Origin: Ottowia oryzae
GTDB lineage: Bacteria; Pseudomonadota; Gammaproteobacteria; Burkholderiales; Burkholderiaceae_C
Direction of reading: 5' to 3'
DNA length: 64,000 nt
Assembly (NCBI RefSeq): GCF_003008535.1
Contig: NZ_CP027666.1
Coordinates: 1,718,501 to 1,782,500, forward strand
Below are positions 1 to 7,687 of the stretch, piece by piece. The translations under genes and the position numbers were made by a program. The notes below the pieces were generated by a model. It ran no database searches. It saw nothing but the letters and a program-made list of their open reading frames with translations, and was not told where the DNA came from. The stretch's first letter is position 1. Each line of letters starts with the position of its first letter.

Positions 1-1
1 C

Positions 2-43
2 CAGCCCGATCCCCACAGCTGCTTCATGACCCGCGCCTTGTAG
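2..43 (+). CDS. possible 3' end of an unidentified upstream gene (partial)
   Basis: From base 2 an open frame runs to a TAG at 41-43 and would encode about 13 residues ending in CFMTRAL. This could be the tail of a gene lying left of the window. It is not the usual UreC C-terminus, so ureC does not appear to sit directly upstream of ureE. The stretch is too short to assign a family, and the frame may be fortuitous. Confidence 0.2.
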   Translation, partial: QPDPHSCFMTRAL

Positions 44-97
44 GCGCATGCAGCATCCGTGCGCGTGCCCCGCGCAAGTTCCGCAATACTTCCACCC

Positions 98-682
98 ATG
101 CTGATCGCCAACAAAGTCATGCCCCAGGGCCGCGGCCTGGCCCGCGTGCTCACGCAGCGCGCGCCCACCATCGAGCTGGATTGGGATGCCCGCCAGAAAA
201 GCCGCTTTTCCGCCACCGACAGCCAGGGCCGCGCGCTGGCCGTGTTTCTGCCGCGCGGCACCGCCGTGCGCGGCGGCGACGTGCTGGTGGCCGAAGACGG
301 TTCGCTGGTGCGCGTGCTGGCGGCGCCGCAAACGGTGCTGCGCATCACGCCTTGTGGCCAGCACGGCTCGCCTTTCGACCTGACGCGCGCCGCCTACCAC
401 CTGGGCAACCGCCACGTGCCCATCGAGCTGACGCCCGAATACCTGCAGATCGAACCCGACCACGTGCTGGCCGACATGCTGCGCGCCATGCACCTCACGG
501 TGACCGAGCTGCAGGCGCCTTTCGAACCCGAGGGCGGGGCCTACGGCGGGCACGTCACCAACGACGGGCACAGCCACCATCACCATGGGCACGGCCACCA
601 CCATGACCATGGCGGCCATCACGAACACGCCCACGACCATGATCACGGCCACGCCCACCACGACCATGGGCACGAGCACTGA
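98..682 (+). CDS. ureE: urease accessory protein UreE (nickel metallochaperone)
   Basis: UreE delivers nickel to the apo-urease/UreDFG complex in the cytoplasm. The 194-residue protein has the UreE N-terminal peptide-binding domain starting MLIANKV, the central metal-binding domain with a [15 protein letters not shown] segment carrying the conserved histidine, and a C-terminal tail with about 22 histidines in its last 40 residues, as in the Klebsiella-type His-rich UreE. I chose the ATG at 98 because the family motif begins there; the frame stays open upstream to a GTG at 59. The ureF frame follows closely, and ureG comes next, so these form one operon. Urease structural genes and ureD must lie outside the window. 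Confidence 0.95.
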   Translation: MLIANKVMPQGRGLARVLTQRAPTIELDWDARQKSRFSATDSQGRALAVFLPRGTAVRGGDVLVAEDGSLVRVLAAPQTVLRITPCGQHGSPFDLTRAAYHLGNRHVPIELTPEYLQIEPDHVLADMLRAMHLTVTELQAPFEPEGGAYGGHVTNDGHSHHHHGHGHHHDHGGHHEHAHDHDHGHAHHDHGHEH

Positions 683-722
683 GGCCCGGCTGCGGCCCGA
701 TGCGCCCACCCCCGAGGCCGCC

Positions 723-1391
723 ATGCCGCCGCACAGCCTGCTGCAGCTGATCTGGCTGGCCTCGCCCGCCTTGCCGGTGGGGGGCTTCTCGTATTCCGAA
801 GGGCTGGAGGCGGCCATCGAATGGGCGGGCGTGCAGGACGAAGCCACCGCCAGCGACTGGCTGATCGGCCAGCTGCACCTGAGCCTGGCGCCGGGCGATC
901 TGGCCGTGGTGGCCGAGGCCACCCGCGCCTGGCGCGCGATGGACATGCCCCGCGTGCGCGCCCTGAACGCCTGGGTGTTCACCACGCGCGAATCGGCCGA
1001 ATTTTTGCTGCAGACCGAGCAGATGGGCCGGTCCTTCGTCGAATGGCTCAAGCTGCACCACGCCGACGCCGCCACCTGCTTTGACGGTGTGCCCGCCACC
1101 TACCCGGTGGCGTTCGCCTTTGCCGCCGCGCGCAGCGGCGCCAGCGTGGCCGATGGCTGCCTGGCTTTCGCCTTCGGCTGGGCCGAAAACATGACCGCCG
1201 CCGCCGTCAAAGCCGTGCCGCTGGGCCAAAGCGCCGGGCAGCGCATGCTGGCCAGGCTGGCGCAAGACATTCCGGCGGCCGTGCAAGACGCGCTGGCCCG
1301 CACCGACGACACCCGCCAGGCCTTTTCACCGCTGCTGGCCATTCTTTCGGCGCGGCACGAAACGCAGTATTCGCGCCTGTTTCGCAGCTAG
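723..1391 (+). CDS. ureF: urease accessory protein UreF
   Basis: UreF is the GTPase-activating and scaffold partner in the UreDFG complex that opens urease for nickel insertion. The signature [20 protein letters not shown] is at the N-terminus, followed by the all-helical UreF fold. The ATG at 723 gives 222 residues, close to the 224 of Klebsiella UreF. The same frame is open to ATGs at 666 and 585 within the His-rich end of ureE, so an overlapping, translationally coupled start at 666 is possible. UreG follows after 44 bp. Confidence 0.93.
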   Translation: MPPHSLLQLIWLASPALPVGGFSYSEGLEAAIEWAGVQDEATASDWLIGQLHLSLAPGDLAVVAEATRAWRAMDMPRVRALNAWVFTTRESAEFLLQTEQMGRSFVEWLKLHHADAATCFDGVPATYPVAFAFAAARSGASVADGCLAFAFGWAENMTAAAVKAVPLGQSAGQRMLARLAQDIPAAVQDALARTDDTRQAFSPLLAILSARHETQYSRLFRS

Positions 1392-1435
1392 CCGCGCACG
1401 CCGGCCACCGCCCCACCATTTTTCAGGACACCGCC

Positions 1436-2098
1436 ATGACCACCGCACTGCACCACGTTCCCAACCGCACCAAGAAACTGCCCCCTTTGCGCGTGGGCAT
1501 TGGCGGGCCTGTCGGCTCGGGCAAGACCACCTTGCTGGAAATGCTGTGCAAGGCCATGCGCGACAAGTGGGACCTGATCGCCATCACCAACGACATCTAC
1601 ACCAAGGAAGACCAGCGCCTGCTGACCGTGAGCGGCGCCCTGCCGGCCGAGCGCATCATGGGCGTGGAAACGGGCGGCTGCCCGCACACGGCGATCCGCG
1701 AAGACGCCTCGATCAACCTGGAGGCCATCGACCGCATGCTGGGCGACTTTCCCAACGCCGACATCGTGTTCGTGGAAAGCGGTGGCGACAACCTGGCCGC
1801 CACCTTCAGCCCCGAGCTGTCCGACCTGACGATCTACGTGATCGACGTGGCGGCGGGCGAGAAGATCCCCCGCAAAGGCGGCCCCGGCATCACCAAGAGC
1901 GACCTGTTCGTCATCAACAAGACCGACCTGGCGCCGCATGTGGGCGCCAACCTGGACGTGATGAAAAGCGACACCGAACGCATGCGCGCCGGCGCGCAGG
2001 GCGTGAAGCCCTTCGTGATGACCAACCTCAAGACGCAGGCGGGCCTGGACGAGGTGGTGCGCTTCATCGAGCAGAAAGGCATGCTGACCGCCGTTTAG
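1436..2098 (+). CDS. ureG: urease accessory GTPase UreG
   Basis: UreG is the SIMIBI-class GTPase that powers nickel transfer to urease. The 220-residue protein shows the P-loop GPVGSGKT at residues 24-31, the nickel-binding Cys-Pro-His motif in [13 protein letters not shown], the VESGGDN segment and the guanine-specificity motif NKTD. Length and motifs are complete. It is the last gene of the ureEFG run and converges on the next gene, with a repeat copy just past its stop. Confidence 0.97.
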   Translation: MTTALHHVPNRTKKLPPLRVGIGGPVGSGKTTLLEMLCKAMRDKWDLIAITNDIYTKEDQRLLTVSGALPAERIMGVETGGCPHTAIREDASINLEAIDRMLGDFPNADIVFVESGGDNLAATFSPELSDLTIYVIDVAAGEKIPRKGGPGITKSDLFVINKTDLAPHVGANLDVMKSDTERMRAGAQGVKPFVMTNLKTQAGLDEVVRFIEQKGMLTAV

Positions 2099-2152
2099 GC
2101 CGCCAGCGCCCGTCCAGCCTGCGCTGGCTGCTCTATTTGTTGTAGCTTTCCA
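2096..2152 (-). repeat. interspersed repeat A, copy 1
   Basis: A reverse-oriented copy sits at the convergent ureG / binding-protein junction. Its CAGCGC and GCGCTGG arms are visible. The TAG stop of the minus-strand binding protein falls within it. Confidence 0.6.
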
Positions 2153-3053
2153 GCGGCTCGTCGTTCGGGTTGGCAAACAGCGCCTTGAGCGCGTCGCTCA
2201 TCGGCAGGTTCAGGCTGGTGTTGCGCGGCGGGATGGGCTGCATGAACCATTTGTCGTAGTGCCTGGCCATCTCGCCCGAGGCCATCATCGCCTTCAGCTC
2301 GCCGTCCACCGCCTGCTTGAAAGCCGGGTCGTCCTTGCGAAACAGGATGGCAATCGGCTCGGATTGCAGCGACGTGCCCACCAGCTTGTACAGCTTCGGG
2401 TCGCGTGAGTTGGCGACGATGCCCGCCAGCAGGTTGTCGTCCAAAACAAAGGCAGATGCGCGCCCGGTTTCCACGGCGAGCAGGCTTTCCAGGTTGTCCT
2501 TCTGCTGCGCCACGTTGATCTTGACGTTCTGCTCGCGCTCCAGCTTGCGCAGCAGCTGCACGGCGGTGGTGCCGGTGGTGGCGGCCACGCTTTTGCCGTC
2601 CAGCTGCTTCCAGTCGGTGATGCCCGAATCGGCCCGCACCGCCATGCGCACCTGGCTGATGTAGGTGGTGACGGCAAAGGCCACCTGCTGCTGGCGCACC
2701 AGCGTGTTGGTGGCGGGGCCGCAGCCAATGTCCACCGTGCCGTTCTGCACCAGCGGCATGGTGTTTTGCGGCGTCATGGCGAAGTACTCCAGCTTGGCCT
2801 GCGGCGCCAGCTTGCGAAGGATGCGTTCGCACAGCTCGACGTGGTAGCCGGTGAATTTCTCGTGCGCGCCCAGCGCATAGGCCATGGGCGGCGAGGCTTC
2901 GCGCACGCCGATCACGGCTTTGCCGCTGCTGCGGATCTTCTCCAGCGTGCCGCCGGTGGCCTGCGCGTGCGCGGTGGGCGCGACGGCGGCTGCGCCGAAG
3001 GCCAGTGCGATGGCCGCAAGGCGCCAGCGGGATGGGCGTGAATGGCTTGTCAT
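2133..3053 (-). CDS. periplasmic amino-acid ABC transporter substrate-binding protein (family 3)
   Basis: This would bind a small solute, probably a polar amino acid, in the periplasm. The 306-residue protein has a Sec signal peptide ending near AHA, then a bilobed SBP family 3 fold: GKAVIGVREASPPMAY, the first-lobe GYHVELCERI, the NGTVDIGCG segment and a C-terminal YDKWF motif. It resembles GltI-type glutamate/aspartate binding proteins, but the ligand cannot be read from sequence. A strong ribosome site, AAGGAG, lies 7 nt before the ATG. No permease or ATPase gene is nearby, so it is an orphan binding protein. Confidence 0.85.
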   Translation of the reverse strand: MTSHSRPSRWRLAAIALAFGAAAVAPTAHAQATGGTLEKIRSSGKAVIGVREASPPMAYALGAHEKFTGYHVELCERILRKLAPQAKLEYFAMTPQNTMPLVQNGTVDIGCGPATNTLVRQQQVAFAVTTYISQVRMAVRADSGITDWKQLDGKSVAATTGTTAVQLLRKLEREQNVKINVAQQKDNLESLLAVETGRASAFVLDDNLLAGIVANSRDPKLYKLVGTSLQSEPIAILFRKDDPAFKQAVDGELKAMMASGEMARHYDKWFMQPIPPRNTSLNLPMSDALKALFANPNDEPLESYNK

Positions 3054-3304
3054 GTTTTGTCTCCTTGGGAATGCCCCAGGCCAGTATGCCGCAGCGGATG
3101 CGCGTACCGGGTGGCGGTGTGGCCATCACGGGTGCGACGCGAATAGCCGCGAAATAGTCCCGTGTGCCTGCCATGGGCCTTGGCTTGGACGAGCCAAGCA
3201 GTGCGCCGTTGGGCACGCCTCGGTGCCAGCATGGAAGAGCGACGTGCGGCAAGGCGCTGCGTTGCCAGGGTGCCGCCCCCAGCCGGCGAACCGGCGGCCA
3301 ATCC

Positions 3305-3757
3305 TTAGCGCGGCAAGATGTTGCGCGCCGTGGCCAGCAGCGTGGCGCACAGCGTTTCCGCGCCGTGTTCGTCCACCGCCATCACGTCGGCGGCGCACAC
3401 GCTGAGCAGCTTGGCGTGGCTGATCACGCGGCCTTTGCCGCGCAGGTGCGTGCCGACGGCCGGGGCGACGATTTTCAGTGTGGTGTCGATCGTGGCGTTG
3501 CTGGCGCCCAGCGGCAGCAGCGTGGCGGCGGCCGATACGGCGGCGAAGTCGGCCACCGCGAAGATGGCGGTGGCCTGCAATTGACCGGGGCGGAAGGTCA
3601 GCTCGGGCGCGATGGGAATTTCCACCTCCACCTCGCCCTCGGCCATGTGGCGAAACGCCAGCTGCAAGGTGCGCGCGACCGGCATGGCCAGCACCCCGCG
3701 TTGGATGGCCTGCAGCTGGTCGGCGGCGGCAGGGGCAGGGTCGGGCTGGGGTGTCAT
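3305..3757 (-). CDS. PaaI-type hotdog-fold thioesterase family protein
   Basis: The 150-residue size and the central AIFAVADFAAVSAA helix followed by a beta-rich KIVAPAVGTHLRGKGRVI segment fit the single-domain hotdog thioesterases of the PaaI/DUF4442 group, which hydrolyse acyl-CoA. The ATG at 3757 overlaps the stop of the upstream MerR gene in an ATGA junction, so the two are translationally coupled. The same frame is open much further upstream but runs antisense-like through the MerR gene, so the short form is preferred. Substrate unknown. Confidence 0.75.
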   Translation of the reverse strand: MTPQPDPAPAAADQLQAIQRGVLAMPVARTLQLAFRHMAEGEVEVEIPIAPELTFRPGQLQATAIFAVADFAAVSAAATLLPLGASNATIDTTLKIVAPAVGTHLRGKGRVISHAKLLSVCAADVMAVDEHGAETLCATLLATARNILPR

Positions 3758-4191
3758 GGTGTGCCTTTCTTGCGTTGGTGAGGGGTGCGCGGCCAGGGCT
3801 TGCTGCCGCCCGGCTTGGCGGGGCGGGCCAGGCGCTGCTGTTGCTGGCGTATCCAGGCGCGGTGGTCCACCACCGCCTGGCGCTGGCGCGCCAGCTCGGC
3901 CAGTCGCGCGTCGATGTCGGCGATGCGCTGCACCATGATCTCGTCCAGCTGCGCCAGCGTCAGGCGGCGGCTGCGGTAGGCGGGCAGCCACTCGCCAATC
4001 TCGCGCAGCGAAAAGCCGATGGCGCGCGACATGGTGATGAACACCACCTCGCGCTGCAGCGAAGCGGGGTAGTCGCGCCAGCCGTTGGCGCGCCGCGCGG
4101 GCTGCAGCAGGCCGCACTTTTCGTAGTGGCGCAGCGCGTGCACCGTGGTGCCGCAGCGTTCGGCCAATTCAGAGATCAGCATGCCCCGCAT
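3754..4191 (-). CDS. MerR family transcriptional regulator
   Basis: The N-terminus MLISELAERCGTTVHALRHY is the MerR winged-helix DNA-binding domain, followed by a dimerisation helix and a basic tail (KPWPRTPHQRKKG). There is no obvious cysteine metal site, so it is more like the organic-ligand or stress MerR types than a metal sensor. The first codon could be the TTG at 4200, the ATG at 4191 or the ATG at 4182; none has a strong ribosome site. It is coupled by a 4-nt overlap to the thioesterase gene, which it probably regulates. Confidence 0.85.
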   Translation of the reverse strand: MRGMLISELAERCGTTVHALRHYEKCGLLQPARRANGWRDYPASLQREVVFITMSRAIGFSLREIGEWLPAYRSRRLTLAQLDEIMVQRIADIDARLAELARQRQAVVDHRAWIRQQQQRLARPAKPGGSKPWPRTPHQRKKGTP

Positions 4192-4360
4192 GTTGCCCAA
4201 GTTCGTGCTGCACGAAGGTCAACCAGGCGACCCGTGCGGGCGGGCACACGCCGGTGGTTGCTCCGGCGGAGGGCGAGGTGATCCGCCAGTGCGCCCTAAA
4301 CACGCCTTAGCCGCACGTCTTACCCGCACGCTTTGACCACACCCGCCGCACAATTCGCCC

Positions 4361-5218
4361 ATGCCTGAGTCCCCGGCTTTGTCGCCCCTTCACGTGGGCG
4401 CCCCCTCGCTGACGCGCCGCCACCTTCAGCGCCTGCGCCAGATGTACCGATCTGCCGGTTGGCCCTGCCAGGACGTGCTGGAGGCTGATCTGCTGGCCGC
4501 CGCGCTGCTGCAGCGCGTGCCCGCCGCCCACGGTGGCGAAACCCTGCGCGTGACCGACGCGGGCCTGGCCGCCCTCAGCGCGGCCGCCGCGCGAAACCGC
4601 GCCGCGCTGTCGGCGCACGAAGCGCTGGTGCGCCGTGTGGCGCAGGATTTGCAGCGCGCAGGCCGCATCGCGTGGCGCGGGCTGAGCTTGCGCGTGCCGA
4701 TCTCGGGTCTGCCAGGTTCAGACCCCAATCATGCCCTGGCGCAGGCTCAACCAGCGCAGGCAGCTATGGAATGGCTAGCAAGCGACGCACCCGGTACCGC
4801 CACCAGCGCGGCGCCATCACGCTGGCACGTGGCCTGCCCGGATGTGTTTTCGGTGCGCCACACCAGCGTCGAGGCGTACCTGGATCCCGTGGTGCATGAG
4901 ATCAAGGTCAGCCGCGCCGACCTGCTGGCCGACCTGAAGCGCCCGCAAAAGCGCGCCGCCTACCTGGCCATGGGTGGCGCCTGCTGGTACGTGCTGGGCA
5001 CCGACGCGCGGGGCCGCGCCATCGGCAGCGCGGACGACGTGCCGCCCGAATGCGGCGTGATGCTGGTGAGCGCCGACGGCTGCACCATCCAGCGCCCGGC
5101 GCCGCGCCGCGCGCTGGAGCGGCTGCCATTCGCCACGTGGATGGCCCTGGCGCGCGCCACGCCGCTGCCCCCGCTGGAAGACGAGGACGCGCAGGGCGCC
5201 TTGCGCGATGTGGACTAA
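4361..5218 (+). CDS. MmcB-like / PD-(D/E)XK-fold conserved protein carrying an in-frame repeat
   Basis: The C-terminal half contains PDVFSVRHTSVEAYLDPVVH followed by EIKVSRADLLADLKRPQKRA and CWYVL. This resembles the MmcB-like (DUF1052) DNA-repair family, with an E-x-K pair typical of PD-(D/E)XK nuclease folds. The N-terminal half looks helical and is unassigned. A repeat A copy lies in frame at 4728-4792 and encodes a linker rich in Ala and Gln, so the gene has absorbed a repeat without losing its frame. A CACAAT box ends 6 nt before the ATG. DNA-repair function is inferred from the fold only. Confidence 0.6.
   Translation: MPESPALSPLHVGAPSLTRRHLQRLRQMYRSAGWPCQDVLEADLLAAALLQRVPAAHGGETLRVTDAGLAALSAAAARNRAALSAHEALVRRVAQDLQRAGRIAWRGLSLRVPISGLPGSDPNHALAQAQPAQAAMEWLASDAPGTATSAAPSRWHVACPDVFSVRHTSVEAYLDPVVHEIKVSRADLLADLKRPQKRAAYLAMGGACWYVLGTDARGRAIGSADDVPPECGVMLVSADGCTIQRPAPRRALERLPFATWMALARATPLPPLEDEDAQGALRDVD
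4728..4792 (-). repeat. interspersed repeat A, copy 2 (inside a coding frame)
   Basis: A reverse-oriented copy with the core GCGCAGGCAGCTAT is embedded in the MmcB-like gene between its N- and C-terminal parts. The reading frame is kept through it. Confidence 0.6.
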
Positions 5219-5278
5219 AAACAGGCGCCAGCGCCCGCTGTACCTGCGCTGACAGCTGCAATATAAATAGCAAATGCC
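5216..5278 (-). repeat. interspersed repeat A, copy 3
   Basis: A reverse-oriented copy between convergent genes, with GGCGCCAGCGC and TGCGCTGACAGCTG arms. It fills nearly the whole intergenic gap. Confidence 0.6.
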
Positions 5279-5294
5279 CCTTAGGTGAGCCGCG

Positions 5295-6506
5295 TCAGTG
5301 CTGGCCCGCCAGCGATGCGGCAATCGCCCGCTTGAACGGCGTGGCGCGGTCTGCCACGCGCAGCAGCGCGCCGCGCAACAGCCGCAGCGGCGGCGCCTCG
5401 GCGGTGTACAGCGTGGCGATCAGCCGCGTGGCTTCGTACAGCGGGCGCGTGGCCAGGCGGTGGCGCCGTTCGTAGCGCGCCAGCGGCCCCGGCGCGCCCA
5501 CGTCGCGGCGGGCGGCGTGCGCGGCCAGCAGCTCGGCGCTCAGCGTTTCAATGCCCAGCAGCCCGAAGTTGAAGCCGTGCGCCGTCACCGGGTGCATGCC
5601 TACGGCCGCGTCGCCCACGCAAGCGAAGCGCTGAGCGACGAGGCGGCGCGGGTACACGCCGACCAGCGGGTAGGCGTGGCGGGTGCTGGCGGGCAGCATC
5701 GCGCCCAGGCGCCCGTCGAAGCGGTGCGTGATCTCGGCGCCGAAGGCATCGTCTGGCATGGCCAGCAGCGGCTCGATCTGCTGGTGCGGCAGCGTCAGCA
5801 CGACCGACGCGCGCGGCATGCCGGTGGCGGGGTCGTCGTTCATCGGCAGCAGCGCCAGCGTTTGGCCGTGGCCAAACCATTCCCACGCCACATGCTCGTG
5901 CGGCTGCGCGTGCGTCATCTGGCAGACCAGCATGCTGCGGCCAAAGTCGTGCTGGGTGGCGCCAATGCCCATTGCGCGGCGCGTGGCCGAAAACCGGCTG
6001 TCGGCAGCCACCAGCAGGCGCGCGCCGTGGCGGGCGCCGCTGGCCAGGGTGACGTGCATCTGCTCGGCCTGCGGCTGCAGGTGCGCCACGCCGTCGCCGG
6101 CCAGCACCTCGATGTCGTGGTGGCGCGCGATGCAGTCCTGCACGCCTTCCCACGCAGCGCGGCGGATCAGGTGGTTGGACACCAGCCAGCCCAGCTCGCT
6201 GCGCTGCGTCAGCCCGTGGCCGATGACCAGCGCAAAGGGCGACGCGCCGTTCAGCACCTTCGCGTCGCGCAGCGGCGCCAGCGCGTTCGGTTCTGCGGCG
6301 CGGATGCGGTCCCACAGGCCCAGGCGCTGCAGCGTGGCCGCCGAAGCCTGGGTGAGGGCGATCTCGCGCCCGTCGAAAGCGGGCTCGGCCAAGGCGGGCA
6401 GCGGCTGCTGCTCCACCAGGGCGATGGAAAGGCCGCGGCCAGACAAGGCGCTGGCCAGGCACAGGCCGGCCGGGCCTGCACCGCTGATCAAGACGTCGTA
6501 GGGCAT
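5295..6506 (-). CDS. ubiM: UbiM-type FAD-dependent ubiquinone-biosynthesis hydroxylase
   Basis: A 403-residue class A flavoprotein monooxygenase. The N-terminal dinucleotide motif VLISGAGPAGL, the FDGREIALTQAS segment, the LRDAKVLNG stretch and the late FAD motif CVGDAAVGMHPVTAHGFNFG place it in the UbiH/UbiF/Coq6 superfamily. The first two segments resemble the UbiM branch, which hydroxylates ring positions of the ubiquinone precursor. I chose the ATG at 6506 because the Rossmann motif starts immediately after it; the frame is open about 45 bp further. The exact ring position hydroxylated cannot be read from sequence, and UbiF is the main alternative. Confidence 0.7.
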   Translation of the reverse strand: MPYDVLISGAGPAGLCLASALSGRGLSIALVEQQPLPALAEPAFDGREIALTQASAATLQRLGLWDRIRAAEPNALAPLRDAKVLNGASPFALVIGHGLTQRSELGWLVSNHLIRRAAWEGVQDCIARHHDIEVLAGDGVAHLQPQAEQMHVTLASGARHGARLLVAADSRFSATRRAMGIGATQHDFGRSMLVCQMTHAQPHEHVAWEWFGHGQTLALLPMNDDPATGMPRASVVLTLPHQQIEPLLAMPDDAFGAEITHRFDGRLGAMLPASTRHAYPLVGVYPRRLVAQRFACVGDAAVGMHPVTAHGFNFGLLGIETLSAELLAAHAARRDVGAPGPLARYERRHRLATRPLYEATRLIATLYTAEAPPLRLLRGALLRVADRATPFKRAIAASLAGQH

Positions 6507-6605
6507 GGGCCGCAGGGTAGCGCGGCGCGGGGCGGCGGGCGTTGACCCCAATCAACGAGGGGCCTGCGGCGTGCGCCGTGCTGGCCGTGCGCAACGCGCC
6601 GCAAT

Positions 6606-6662
6606 CTGCTTGCAAAATAATAGCTGCTGGCGCAGTGTGGTCGGGCGCCAGGGCCTCGTTAG
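6606..6662 (+). repeat. interspersed repeat A, copy 4
   Basis: A forward copy (AATAATAGCTGCTGGCGCAG then GGCGCCAGGGCCTCG) in the gap between ubiM and the crotonase gene. Confidence 0.55.
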
Positions 6663-6701
6663 GTGCCCAATGTGGGCGCCGGTTGGGCGCTGCGTCAGGC
6701 G

Positions 6702-7604
6702 CTATTCGGTGCGCCAGGCATCGTGCGCGCGCAGCCAGGCCTGCGTCTCGGCGCCCTCGGGGATGGGCTGGCCGCTGTCGCGCCACTGCACGGCGGCCTT
6801 GAAGCCGTTTTCTTGCGCATACCGGCGAAACCACAGGCCTTCGGGGTTGTGGCGCGTGATGCCGTCGAACAGCGTGGCCAGCGTTTGCGATTGCTCCAGC
6901 CCCATCGTCAGCATCACCTGGTTGACCACCATCTTGTGCATCTGCAAGTGGCCGCGCGGCACGCCGGCGATGCGCTGGGCCAGCGCCATCGTGGCGGCTT
7001 CCAGCTCGGCGGCGGGCACGGCCTGGTTGGCCAGGCCCCAGTCGGCGGCGGTGCGGCCGCTGATCAGGTCGCCGGTGAACATCAGCTGCTTGGCGCGCAG
7101 CGGGCCCAGGCGGTAGGTCCACATCGCGGTGGTGGGACAGCCCCACACGCGCGTGGGCATGTAGCCGATGCGCGCGTCCTCGGCCATCACCAGCAGGTCG
7201 CAGCACAGGGCGATGTCGCTGCCGCCGGCCACGGCCGCGCCATGCACTTTGGCAATGGTGGGCTTGGGGCAGCGCCACAGGCTCATGAAATCTTCGGTGA
7301 AGCCCTTCATGGTGCGGTAGTCCAGCATCGGGTCCCAAGGTGTGGCTTCTTGCTGGCAAGGGTGCTCGATGTGCTGCTCGGCGGTGGCGGCCAGGTCGTA
7401 GCCGCCGCAAAAGCCCTTGCCCGCGCCTTCCACCACGATCACGTGCACCTCATCGTCGGCCACGGCCCAGTCGACCGCTGCGCGGATCTCGCCGGGCATC
7501 TCGTCGGTGATGGCGTTCAGCCGCTCGGGCCGGTTGAGCAGCAGGCGCGCCACGCGCGGCTGGGCGGGGTCTTTGTCGATCCGCAGGGTGCTGAAGCTGG
7601 GCAC
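6702..7604 (-). CDS. enoyl-CoA hydratase/isomerase (crotonase) family protein
   Basis: Crotonase-fold enzymes act on acyl-CoA thioesters. The two oxyanion-hole segments are visible: [12 protein letters not shown] and [17 protein letters not shown]. After the second comes [14 protein letters not shown], where the classical hydratase glutamate is not obvious, so the reaction may differ from simple hydration. I place the start at the GTG at 7604, which has a perfect AAGGAG 6 nt upstream. An in-frame ATG at 7637 lacks one. The product is 300 residues. It is divergent from the permease gene, with 83 bp between. Confidence 0.85.
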   Translation of the reverse strand: MPSFSTLRIDKDPAQPRVARLLLNRPERLNAITDEMPGEIRAAVDWAVADDEVHVIVVEGAGKGFCGGYDLAATAEQHIEHPCQQEATPWDPMLDYRTMKGFTEDFMSLWRCPKPTIAKVHGAAVAGGSDIALCCDLLVMAEDARIGYMPTRVWGCPTTAMWTYRLGPLRAKQLMFTGDLISGRTAADWGLANQAVPAAELEAATMALAQRIAGVPRGHLQMHKMVVNQVMLTMGLEQSQTLATLFDGITRHNPEGLWFRRYAQENGFKAAVQWRDSGQPIPEGAETQAWLRAHDAWRTE

Positions 7605-7687
7605 GGTGGTCTCCTTCGCGGTGGGCGCGCGGGCCATCCTAGGCCTGGCGCCGCGCGAGGGGGTGTCGCATTGCGTACAGTGCGGGC

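Noticed and set aside
4333..4354. TTGACC plus CACAAT as a full promoter for the MmcB-like gene
   Set aside because: The spacer is only 10 bp, far below the usual 16-18.
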